The position numbers and the translations under genes were made by a program. Below are positions 47,484 to 54,136 of a stretch of DNA of 54,136 nt, in pieces (positions within the stretch are counted from its first letter, which is position 1; every line of letters begins with the position of its first letter). A model generated the notes under the pieces. It was not told the origin of the DNA and searched no databases. It saw nothing but the letters and a program-made list of their open reading frames with translations. Location: positions 1 through 54,136 of the forward strand of contig CAIRTR010000271.1 in assembly GCA_903881565.1 (NCBI GenBank), given 5' to 3'. This DNA comes from Oligoflexia bacterium (GTDB taxonomy: Bacteria; Bdellovibrionota; UBA1018).

Positions 47484-48296
47484 TTACTTCACCAGGTTGA
47501 GTTTGCCTGGACGACTCCCAGTCACAATGAATTTATTGTAAAACAGCACCACGCCGGGCTTATCCAAAAGCTCTCGATATTCAGACTTGAAAGCCTCTAC
47601 TTTGCTTTTGCTCCCAAGAAACTCAGATAAGAACGGCGTCGCATTCTCTAGTTTTTCCGGGATCAAGATTTTTTCATCATTTAGTGCGGCCCCATGACAC
47701 TGAATGGTATCAATGCACCACTCAACCTCTGAGAACCCCGCCTTTAAAAGAAGGGATGGGAGTTTGCGCCCAATTCTGAGATCCACAGGACTTTGTGCCT
47801 CCATTTTGTTAAGGACTTCATCAACGAGTGGCGTGCGTGGATAGATGTTATAGAAGGGACCATCAAAGTCTATGATACACAACTTCCCGTTTGGCCTGAG
47901 ACACCGAAAAATCTCTTGAAGAGCTACGATTCGCATGTTTGCCGCAACATGCTGAAGTACATAGCGTACGATCGCCCAATCAAAGTAGTTGTTAGAAAAT
48001 TCAAGCTTTGAAAGATCCTGCATTTTGAAACTTAGGTTTCCAAACGATGCCCCCGCTCGTTTGGCCTGAGCCAATCGTGTTTCGCAAGCATCGCAACCCA
48101 CTACCGAGACGCGCGGAAAGACTGTTGCAATGTGACGACTCACCACCCCAGATCCACAACCCGCATCAAGAATTCGTGCGCCGTCTTTCGGGCTGAAACC
48201 TCCAAGTTCCAACTCTTTTCTGTAATCATACTTCTGATAAGTCGACTGTTTCTCCAGGCGATCAAATTCATTCTCGGCCTCGAGGACGTAGCTCAT
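47484..48296 (-). CDS. Class I SAM-dependent methyltransferase
   Basis: A 270-residue Methyltransf_11/25-type enzyme. Motif I is ILDAGCGSGVVSRHIA at about 42-57, the acidic ribose-binding residue is in VVGCDACETRL, and a post-motif is FRCLRPNGKLCIIDFDG. The C-terminal half has ALNDEKILIPEKL and a helical tail. A strong AAGGAGA lies six bases before the ATG. It follows the GNAT-like gene by 27 bases on the same strand. UbiE/arsenic-type or small-molecule methylation is possible; the substrate is unknown, but its position suggests it modifies the product of that gene. Confidence 0.9.
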   Translation of the reverse strand: MSYVLEAENEFDRLEKQSTYQKYDYRKELELGGFSPKDGARILDAGCGSGVVSRHIATVFPRVSVVGCDACETRLAQAKRAGASFGNLSFKMQDLSKLEFSNNYFDWAIVRYVLQHVAANMRIVALQEIFRCLRPNGKLCIIDFDGPFYNIYPRTPLVDEVLNKMEAQSPVDLRIGRKLPSLLLKAGFSEVEWCIDTIQCHGAALNDEKILIPEKLENATPFLSEFLGSKSKVEAFKSEYRELLDKPGVVLFYNKFIVTGSRPGKLNLVK

Positions 48297-48323
48297 AATC
48301 TCTCCTTTAGTGTAGGCAACTCG

Positions 48324-49103
48324 TTATGCGGCCATTTTTTCTTCCTGTACAGGCTGGGTGCGAATGAGTAATCGGCCATTCACCAAGGACTCGAGTTTTT
48401 CGAAGCATTCAAAACACCATGGCGAAAGCTCCTTCAGAGACATAAACAGCATCGGCTCACCACCCGCAGAGACCTTCTTAATCGCAGGAAGCTCACCTTG
48501 TTCGTCACTCAATGGCTGGTAACCAAGTTGCGTAAACCAGGTGTTAGTTTTAAATCTTAAAATCGACGCACAAACAGTTTCCCGAATACTGTGTTCCCGC
48601 TGATCTAAAACATGAAACGCCGCCACGAACTCTCTGACAAACTCAGAGAGTTCCTTGTTTCCGCGGTGTTCATAAGCGATAGCAAGGCCTGCACTATAGG
48701 TCACCTCAGTCCCCTGCGATCGATGTCGAGCAAAGGTCTCTGAGAGATTTCGAACATGCCTCTCAGCGTTGGCGTCTTGGGCTGTCCTTAGTAGCGGTAT
48801 AGTAGCATTCGACAAATCACAACGACTGAGGGGCACTTGTCTAAAGCCTGCAACAGGCAGCCAAGCATCTCCATCTTCGACACAAAGAAGGTGATGCCAA
48901 ACAAAATAGTCAGGAGTGTCGACCGGCAAAAAACCGATAGGATATTTCGGACCATAGGCATGAGCTCGCAAACGAACCATTTGACCAAAATATTCCCTCG
49001 CCACCGCGTCGTCGACGCAGCTATAGAAGTTGTCAATTGTTATAACTCTAAATCGTCGTCCCTGGAATGCGCCACCAACATATGCATTTATCACGGGTAA
49101 CAA
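48324..49103 (-). CDS. GNAT-fold protein, distant LuxI/FeeM-like acyltransferase
   Basis: About 259 residues; the start TTG 49103 is uncertain (no ribosome site; GTG 49094 is an alternative). The core resembles GNAT and autoinducer-synthase proteins: YFGQMVRLRAHAYGPKYP followed by an aspartate-rich turn (PVDTPDYFVWHHLLCVE), then AWLPVAGFRQVPLS as in the G-x-x-R strand, YSAGLAIAYEHRGNKELS, and FTQLGYQPLS near the C-terminus. LuxI and N-acyl amino acid synthases share this order. The last 50 residues (FMSLKELSPWCFECFEKLE) match none I know. It lies between a V4R-like regulator gene and a methyltransferase gene on one strand. Confidence 0.55.
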   Translation of the reverse strand: MLPVINAYVGGAFQGRRFRVITIDNFYSCVDDAVAREYFGQMVRLRAHAYGPKYPIGFLPVDTPDYFVWHHLLCVEDGDAWLPVAGFRQVPLSRCDLSNATIPLLRTAQDANAERHVRNLSETFARHRSQGTEVTYSAGLAIAYEHRGNKELSEFVREFVAAFHVLDQREHSIRETVCASILRFKTNTWFTQLGYQPLSDEQGELPAIKKVSAGGEPMLFMSLKELSPWCFECFEKLESLVNGRLLIRTQPVQEEKMAA

Positions 49104-49168
49104 ATCGGAATTTGCGCATCGCTACTTGAGGGACTTTTTTTGAGGTTTTTTTTGAGGTTTGAGATTAA

Positions 49169-50068
49169 CTAATGGGCTTTACAGTAGAATAGATTCTCAT
49201 CCCAACTCAAATGGTAGACGCATTTAGCGCCGCCTTCGTACATGCATTCGGACTCAACCACCGTAGCGAAACGGTTAGTTAAATATCCCAGGAAAGCAGA
49301 AAGGACCCCTTGCTTAAAGCGACACATGGATTTAGTCCCAAATCGATTACTTCGAAAAAGCTCCTGCGTCTCCTCGGTTGGAACGGCCGTGGTTGTACAT
49401 GAATCCGAAGTGAGCTTTGTAAGACGATAGTGAAAAGCTTGATCAAAATGTCCTGGAATTTCTTCATGCAACGTTCGATACAATTCACTTGGAGAACTTG
49501 CACGTCCGAGAATTTTTGAAATCGGTGTATTGTTTGAAACATGGTACATCATCCTTCCCATCTCTGACAGGTGTCCCGCATCGAAGCCTTCCTGACAAAG
49601 AAGATTCAGAAGATCAACGCCTACAAGCGGACTGATGAAGGCTTCATGGTCAAGCAAGCAGGCTCGCGAAATCTGCAGCCGCGAAAGTAAATTCCGCGAA
49701 TACGGAAATCCATGAAGGGACTCGACGTATTTCAGTATTCCCAAGATAGAGCGCGCCCGCCCCAGTTGGTGCTCCGGAGGGAGGTACCGCTCCGGAAGAA
49801 AATACCGGTCTCCCGAATGCTGTTTTGCGAGGGCCAAATAGTCAATTTTTCCAGAAAATAAAGATGAAAGACTTAATCCTGTCTGGTTACAAATCGACTG
49901 AAGAGATTGCACATCAAATGATTTGCGCCCTTGATCAATCTCATCAAATTCATTGAATGAAAGCTGCAAATATTCTCTGAATTGATCTTTAGAACACCCT
50001 ATGGCATCCCGAATTCGCCCCAAGGTCAGGCGAAGTTGAATTTCAAATGATGCAGTTTCACTTTCCAT
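49169..50068 (-). CDS. HTH / V4R-like regulator, paralogue 2
   Basis: A 299-residue paralogue (ATG 50068, GTG 50074 alternative). HTH-like region: LGRIRDAIGCSKDQFREYLQ, then LSLSSLFSGKIDY. The central PERYLPPEHQLGRARSI matches paralogue 1. The C-terminal Cys set is C249 (CRFKQG), C275 and C283 (VESECMYEGGAKCVYHLSW), with a further tail Cys. It is the first gene of a likely operon with the acyltransferase-like gene (65 bp later) and the methyltransferase gene. It is divergent from paralogue 3, with about 130 bp between them that carries phased GTCA repeats. Autogenous control is plausible but not shown. Confidence 0.78.
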   Translation of the reverse strand: MESETASFEIQLRLTLGRIRDAIGCSKDQFREYLQLSFNEFDEIDQGRKSFDVQSLQSICNQTGLSLSSLFSGKIDYLALAKQHSGDRYFLPERYLPPEHQLGRARSILGILKYVESLHGFPYSRNLLSRLQISRACLLDHEAFISPLVGVDLLNLLCQEGFDAGHLSEMGRMMYHVSNNTPISKILGRASSPSELYRTLHEEIPGHFDQAFHYRLTKLTSDSCTTTAVPTEETQELFRSNRFGTKSMCRFKQGVLSAFLGYLTNRFATVVESECMYEGGAKCVYHLSWDENLFYCKAH

Positions 50069-50093
50069 AGCCACAGCAAAACGTGTATCGCAT
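50058..50093 (-). other. Possible 11-codon leader ORF overlapping paralogue 2
   Basis: On the minus strand, GGAGG (50097-50101) is followed after three bases by ATG at 50093, opening an 11-codon frame (MRYTFCCGYGK) whose stop lies inside the first codons of paralogue 2. The paralogue's own start has no such site. The three-base spacing is short, so this is only a candidate for translational coupling. Confidence 0.25.
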
Positions 50094-50104
50094 TAACCTC
50101 CGAA

Positions 50105-50139
50105 TGACAAGTCAGGTCAAAGAGCGTCAACCGAAGTCA
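50105..50139. promoter_or_regulatory. Phased GTCA repeats in the divergent regulator promoter
   Basis: GTCA occurs at 50111, 50116, 50126 and 50136, the last three spaced exactly 10 bases, with an inverted TGAC at 50105. It lies in the 130-bp gap between the divergent paralogues 2 and 3. Helical-turn phasing suggests a binding site for one or more of the regulators. Confidence 0.4.
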
Positions 50140-50197
50140 TTGAGTAGATTTCCGGCTTTTTGGACATTTCTGGGCAAATGCGTTATTTAGGCTAAGC

Positions 50198-51136
50198 TTG
50201 GCTCAACAATCACTAAACCTTTCACGCTCTGTCTCAGAAATTGTCACAGCATCCGCATTTTCTGAAGAAGAATTGTTGGACGCCCTGGAGCTGTGTGCAT
50301 CTGACTGGCAACTGCAGATTACCGGAAAAAAAGACTTTTCCATTATCACCTTAGTGCGACTCGCGGAATCTTTAGATTTTAGCGTCGAAAACCTGCTCCT
50401 CGGAAAAGTGGATCCATCCTCTATCCGCAAAAGACACAACCCCATTGGCGCGGCAGCGCTCCCCGAAAGGTATTCAAATAGTTCTGAACTCGTCTGCAGA
50501 GCTCGCACAGTACTGAACATCATAAAATTTACTGACGAACAATTTGGCCGAAACTTTTCGACTACTCTTCTTCGAAAACTCCAGCTCAGACGAGAGGACT
50601 TCTCAAAACCTGAACGCCTAATCCACCCTTTTATCATCACCGATCTTCTGAAAACATGCGTCGAATCAGGGATCCACTCAAACCACATGCTTGCGATGGG
50701 GAGTCAAGCACTCGCCATCAACCGTGGCACAGGCGTTGACAATGTCCTTGCTGCCTGTAAAACCCCCAGAAAAGTTTACGAGACGCTCATTGAGCAGGTC
50801 ATAGGCCTTCATTATGACCGTCTCTATCATTACCGTTTTCACCATTTCACCAAGGATGACGTAATCGCGGAAGTTTCACCCCAAAAAGATATTCACGACG
50901 CACTCAAGCAAAGAGTCGTAGGCACAAGAGAGACCTGCCTCTACAAACAAGGGGTCACGGCATCTTTTTTAGGACATATCGGAATGAAACCCGCGACAAT
51001 TCGCGAGTCAAGTTGCATGTATCTGGGCGACCGATGCTGTACCTATCACCTCAGCTGGCCTAAGCCGCGACTTGAATCTTATACACGCACCGCTCAGCGG
51101 CCCCATGATAGTGGCACTCTTTTTCGGTCAAGTTAA
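50198..51136 (+). CDS. HTH / V4R-like regulator, paralogue 3
   Basis: A 312-residue paralogue from TTG 50198, which has AGG six bases upstream. HTH-like region: SEIVTASAFSEEELLDALEL, then FSVENLLLGKVDP. The central LPERYSNSSELVCRARTV and the C-terminal Cys set C247 (CLYKQG), C273 and C281 (RESSCMYLGDRCCTYHLSW) align with the others. After the domain ends at W287 there are 25 extra residues that merely read the antisense of paralogue 4's 3' end (77-base convergent overlap). The relatives end at or near that Trp, so the tail may come from loss of a stop codon. Confidence 0.77.
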   Translation: MAQQSLNLSRSVSEIVTASAFSEEELLDALELCASDWQLQITGKKDFSIITLVRLAESLDFSVENLLLGKVDPSSIRKRHNPIGAAALPERYSNSSELVCRARTVLNIIKFTDEQFGRNFSTTLLRKLQLRREDFSKPERLIHPFIITDLLKTCVESGIHSNHMLAMGSQALAINRGTGVDNVLAACKTPRKVYETLIEQVIGLHYDRLYHYRFHHFTKDDVIAEVSPQKDIHDALKQRVVGTRETCLYKQGVTASFLGHIGMKPATIRESSCMYLGDRCCTYHLSWPKPRLESYTRTAQRPHDSGTLFRSS

Positions 51137-51968
51137 AGGACTTCGCGCCGATGTAGTGAGGAAATTCCGAGATGAGTCCCTTCTTATAACGACACAGGCA
51201 ATCGCCCAGAATCTCATCGCGATACTCGACTTCACGCATGTGTTCGCGAGGATTAATCGAGACCACGAGCCCCGTACGCTGCACTTCTTCAATCTGATAT
51301 TCAAAGTTGGATTCGTAGTGATGCATATTCAAAAGCAGGGTCTGAATCAGTTTCACGGACGATTCTTGCGTCTCATACACCGGGTGCATGACGCCGTTAA
51401 AATCTTCGGAACGCGTTTGCTTAATGAGCGCCGCGAAGTTCTTCTCAGTCAGCGCGCCATCGGTGATCGCGTGCCTCATGAGATCCAACTGACAATGCGT
51501 GCTGATGCTTTGATCGGGATTCACGAAAAGCAGACTCTCCAAATCAAATCTGGCTAGCGCTTTTTGGGTGTACGAATGGCCTTCTTCTTCGTTCAAGAAT
51601 TGAAGCAGCGGGAACACTTCGCGCACTCTTGAGAAATGAAAATTACGATAGCGCTCAGGCACCTCAGGCAAGCGCTTGAACCGCTCCGCGATCTTCCAAT
51701 AGTTCACCCGCCCCATAAGCATTGAATCGACGTTGACGCCAAAATACTCCGAAGCGCGCTGGAGCTGATACGGCAGCAAACTCTGCGTTCCATTTTCCAC
51801 ACGGCACACAGCAGTCTGATGGATGTCCAGAAGCTGGCCTAGGTCTGTTTGGGAAACGCCCGCGCTCTTGCGGATCTTCTTAATCGTTTCGCCTAAAACC
51901 GCCTGGATGTCGCTTTCGCGAATGGTTTCAATTTTTTTAACTAGTTTCTTGGGGTTCTTTACCGTCAT
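51060..51968 (-). CDS. HTH / V4R-like regulator, paralogue 4
   Basis: The most typical regulator of the four, 302 residues. The helix-turn-helix is clear: LGETIKKIRKSAGVSQTDLG, then LDIHQTAVCRVENGTQSL. The middle keeps PERYRNFHFSRVREVF. The C-terminal module has C259 (CRYKKG), C285 and C294 (EKECHYHGAAERCVYKIQ). The GAGAGAA ribosome site precedes the ATG at 51968, and the upstream region is very AT-rich with a CATAATTATG palindrome. Its sequence differs more from the other three than they do from each other, which suggests an older split or another ligand. Confidence 0.82.
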   Translation of the reverse strand: MTVKNPKKLVKKIETIRESDIQAVLGETIKKIRKSAGVSQTDLGQLLDIHQTAVCRVENGTQSLLPYQLQRASEYFGVNVDSMLMGRVNYWKIAERFKRLPEVPERYRNFHFSRVREVFPLLQFLNEEEGHSYTQKALARFDLESLLFVNPDQSISTHCQLDLMRHAITDGALTEKNFAALIKQTRSEDFNGVMHPVYETQESSVKLIQTLLLNMHHYESNFEYQIEEVQRTGLVVSINPREHMREVEYRDEILGDCLCRYKKGLISEFPHYIGAKSFNLTEKECHYHGAAERCVYKIQVAA

Positions 51969-52039
51969 AAAGATTCTCTCGTAGGTTAGTATGTCTCAGT
52001 AACATATAATAACATAAGTCAATTTCACTTAACACATAA

Positions 52040-52924
52040 TTATGACGGGTTGCCGCCTTTCCGACATGCCACCGCCGCCGCAGCTAACGCCCCTTTGCGG
52101 GACTCCAGAATCAACAGGACCGAGCTGGCGCCGACTAAGCCGGCCGCTGCCCATTGCGTGGGTTTGGCCAAAACGCCTAGAATCGCCCATTCTAAGCAGA
52201 CGGCCCAAGGGATTCTGGACAACGTCAACATCGACGCGCGAGGCGCATCCAGCACACGAAACAGGTAGAAAAAAGCGTATTGAATGGTGAGAACCAAAAG
52301 CAAGGTGACGAACAAATCGTGGGGCAACACGCTGAGCACTTGAACCGCCTCGCCGCTTGCCAAAAGTGCCACGCCCGCAACCAACACGGACACAAAAAAA
52401 CCCGTTGCAATCGACTGCCGCACACTCTGCGCCTCAAGCATCAGGGAGCGCGCCAGTACAAAGCCCGTGCCTTGAATAAAGCCGCCAATCACTCCAAGAT
52501 AGGAACTCAAAATCAAAGCCGGGTTTATAAAAACCGCCGCAAGCGAAAAGCCCAAGGCCCCGAAACTCAGCCCCTTCAACTTCTCTTTGAGGTAAATTCG
52601 CCCGAGCAGCACGCCAAAAACACTGCCCATTGTGGACGAGACCAAAGCGGCGCTCGTGAGTCCCGCTTTTTGAACCTTGAAAATAAAAACCTGGGTGAGG
52701 CCAAAGAGCAGGCCGCGCAACAACATCTTGGGCTGCAAAAGACCTTGCAACGTGTGTTTAGGCCAAATAAGCAGATGCAAAAACCAACCGCACGCGGCGG
52801 CTGCGGCAAAAAGCGCAAGCCCCCCATCGTGGCCGTGCATACGAACAAAGAGGTAAGCAAAGGTGAGAATTCCTCCGTAGATCACCCCATAAAAAACACC
52901 AAAAGTCGGAAAGCCGATCGCCAT
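52040..52924 (-). CDS. EamA/DMT-family transporter
   Basis: A 294-residue membrane protein with about ten spans in two repeated halves, the EamA (drug/metabolite transporter) fold. LTSAALVSSTMGSVFGVLLGRIYLKEKLKG in pieces is the typical end of the first repeat (the KEK turn). It exports or imports a small metabolite; the substrate is unknown. It lies 71 bp from paralogue 4 on the same strand but with its own 3' end, and divergent from the alpha/beta hydrolase gene. Confidence 0.87.
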   Translation of the reverse strand: MAIGFPTFGVFYGVIYGGILTFAYLFVRMHGHDGGLALFAAAAACGWFLHLLIWPKHTLQGLLQPKMLLRGLLFGLTQVFIFKVQKAGLTSAALVSSTMGSVFGVLLGRIYLKEKLKGLSFGALGFSLAAVFINPALILSSYLGVIGGFIQGTGFVLARSLMLEAQSVRQSIATGFFVSVLVAGVALLASGEAVQVLSVLPHDLFVTLLLVLTIQYAFFYLFRVLDAPRASMLTLSRIPWAVCLEWAILGVLAKPTQWAAAGLVGASSVLLILESRKGALAAAAVACRKGGNPS

Positions 52925-52988
52925 AACTAGTTCTATTCAACCAGATCGGTTTAGGCTAGTTTTTTTTGACTAATTCAGTCACGAAAGC

Positions 52989-53017
52989 TTGAAAACGATC
53001 AAGTCGCCCGTTATAAG
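52989..53017 (+). promoter_or_regulatory. Promoter of the EF-hand hydrolase gene
   Basis: TTGAAA (52989-52994) and TATAAG (53012-53017) are exactly 17 bases apart, each one base from consensus. Transcription should start about 53024, only a few bases before the ATG at 53028, giving an almost leaderless mRNA. The TTG at 52989, start of the longest frame, is part of this -35. Confidence 0.75.
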
Positions 53018-53027
53018 CCCTCTCAAT

Positions 53028-54128
53028 ATGCAAAACACATCACTCGTTGTTGCGATTCTTGCTTTGTGTATCACTCTCCCCGCATCGGCCAGCCAAAGGC
53101 CCGGCCCCGAAGAAAATCTGGTGCTAAACGTCGCTGAAGGGGTCGCACTTTCGGCCAAGATTCAACTCCCCACCACGGCGCCTCGCGCGGCCTTCGTTAT
53201 TCTCCCCGGCAGCGGCAACGTAGGAACGGACGGAGACGTGAGCAGTCCATTTGTGGGCTTCGGATATAAAGGTCAACCCGCAAAACTCAGTGACCAACTC
53301 TCGGCCACTCTGGCCGAGACAGGCTCTGCAAGTTTGCGATACGCAAAACGCGGTGTTGAAAATGTGGCGGAGCTTGCCCATCAAACGGCGCCTTACCTAG
53401 TCGCTGATGCGCACGTGGCTTTGCAGGCGCTCAAGCAGCGTTTTCCAGGAATTCCTGTCGGCTTCGTCGGATTTAGTGAAGGAGCCCTGGTTGCGACGAT
53501 GGTGGCAGCCGAAGAACCCGTGGATTTTCTGTTCCTCCTCGCGCCCCCTTCTCGCTCCATGGATGACATGCTCGCTTATCAGTTTTTGCAATGGCCCGTG
53601 GACCTTCTCAGGCGCAAGTTAGATGCCAATGGCGACGGGGAACTCAATGCTTCAGAACTTGCGACCCTCGATCCAAGCCATCAACTCCCCTTGCTCGGAC
53701 TTCTCTGGGGTGCCGATGCTGCGAAATGGGAAAACTTAGACGTGAATCAAAGCTGCAGTCTTTCGTTTGACGCAGAGATTGCTCCGACCTACGCGAAGTT
53801 CTTAGGGACTGCGATGAGCGTGATTCGAAGCCCCTCGTTCGCTGGCTGGTATACTTCGTTTCGTGATCTCCCTGCTTTTTCGACTTTCGCTTCTCGCATC
53901 ACGGCACCTGTCTACATGTATCAAGGGATGGAAGACGCCCAAGTTAATTGGAGCTGGGCTGTTTCGTCTCAGCAATCTTTTGCCGGTAAAACCAACTTAA
54001 GATTTTTCGAGGGCCTGGGCCATGCTTTTGCGCCGATGGAAGGCGCTATTGGCGAAGTGAAGACCTCAGGACCATTTTCAAGCACGCTGCTTGAGGCGCT
54101 GGCCCAAGACGTGAAATCGGCGCTTTAG
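53028..54128 (+). CDS. Exported alpha/beta hydrolase with an EF-hand loop
   Basis: From ATG 53028, 366 residues. A signal peptide (about 1-22, ending PASASQ) precedes an alpha/beta-hydrolase fold: an oxyanion-like ILPGSGNVGTDG, the nucleophile elbow GFSEGA (Ser150), a likely acid in YQGMEDAQVNW and a catalytic His in EGLGHAFAP. An insertion between core strands carries a canonical EF-hand loop DANGDGELNASE (residues 199-210), so calcium may control or stabilise it. The family is close to exported dienelactone-hydrolase/BAAT-like proteins; the substrate is unknown. The promoter lies directly upstream. Confidence 0.85.
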   Translation: MQNTSLVVAILALCITLPASASQRPGPEENLVLNVAEGVALSAKIQLPTTAPRAAFVILPGSGNVGTDGDVSSPFVGFGYKGQPAKLSDQLSATLAETGSASLRYAKRGVENVAELAHQTAPYLVADAHVALQALKQRFPGIPVGFVGFSEGALVATMVAAEEPVDFLFLLAPPSRSMDDMLAYQFLQWPVDLLRRKLDANGDGELNASELATLDPSHQLPLLGLLWGADAAKWENLDVNQSCSLSFDAEIAPTYAKFLGTAMSVIRSPSFAGWYTSFRDLPAFSTFASRITAPVYMYQGMEDAQVNWSWAVSSQQSFAGKTNLRFFEGLGHAFAPMEGAIGEVKTSGPFSSTLLEALAQDVKSAL

Positions 54129-54136
54129 GTCATCGC

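Noticed and set aside
49134-49160. T-rich tandem TTTTTTTGAGG repeats between paralogue 2 and the acyltransferase-like gene taken as a terminator
   Set aside because: No stem precedes the T-runs, and they are A-runs on the transcribed minus strand, so operon continuity is not excluded.
46122-51968. Reading the toxin-antitoxin pair and the four regulators as one defence island
   Set aside because: No nuclease, effector or restriction genes lie among the regulators, and the strands alternate; signalling is the simpler reading.
52050-52930. Long plus-strand frames opposite the EamA gene
   Set aside because: Antisense shadows: no ribosome site and no recognisable domain, while the minus strand encodes a clear ten-span transporter.

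Overview
The window is 54 kb of densely packed, mid-GC bacterial chromosome. It comes from a Gram-negative organism: there are many lipoproteins, an OmpA-family protein, a predicted outer-membrane barrel protein, MepA-like and thiol-oxidation periplasmic enzymes, FabI and Alg9-like lipid-linked sugar transferases. Gene content and neighbourhoods (a MinD-like ATPase, a J-domain/RodZ-like fusion and a RluA-type synthase in a row; exported proteins with no recognisable family) resemble Bdellovibrionota and former deltaproteobacteria. That placement is inference, not proof. I saw no rRNA, tRNA, CRISPR array, insertion sequence or prophage.

Layout. 0.2-4.2 kb: a MepA-like endopeptidase, an HNH nuclease, a KGG-repeat protein, an MBL hydrolase, a His/Cys/Lys-rich exported protein and a small XRE protein. 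4.2-8.7 kb (minus): a tight set of CZB-domain protein, GT22- and GT87-type membrane glycosyltransferases, thyA and folA. 8.8-14.7 kb: exported proteins, a clear intrinsic terminator, an OmpA-type lipoprotein, a large unknown exported protein, and a DUF4143 ATPase whose start codon lies in a long inverted repeat. 14.7-20.9 kb (minus): a six-gene operon of BMP-type ABC uptake (probably nucleosides), a lipoprotein and a BKACE-family enzyme. 20.9-28.1 kb: a reduced sigma54-type AAA protein, NUDIX, SprT-like protease, lipoprotein, MutS2, an unknown exported protein and a SEC59-like kinase. 28.5-31.4 kb: MinD-like, J/HTH fusion and RluA-type synthase. 31.5-32.2 kb: a RHH/MazF toxin-antitoxin pair. 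32.2-36 kb: PgeF, a CcdA/DsbD-like transporter, a VKOR-DsbA fusion and TatD. 35.9-45.7 kb: a PAS histidine kinase with response regulator, DUF2721, an asparaginase-like domain, a YhaM-like nuclease, YgfZ, a giant HExxH/beta-propeller/barrel protein, FabI and adenosine deaminase. 45.9-46.5 kb: a Phd/PIN toxin-antitoxin pair.

The most unusual part is 46.6-52.0 kb. Four divergent paralogues share an N-terminal XRE-like helix-turn-helix and a C-terminal V4R-like module with three invariant cysteines. They surround a two-gene set on the minus strand: a GNAT-fold protein that looks like a distant LuxI/FeeM-type acyltransferase, and a SAM-dependent methyltransferase. One paralogue (49169-50068) heads that set, so the three probably form an operon. 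I propose, as inference, a small-molecule signalling cassette: an acyltransferase and a methyltransferase make or modify a ligand that is read by several V4R-type one-component regulators.

A second theme is leaderless or nearly leaderless transcription. In at least two cases (31561, 53028), and possibly at 20975 and 13346, a good -35/-10 pair sits directly upstream of the start codon. In two of these the longest ORF's TTG 'start' is actually the -35 box.
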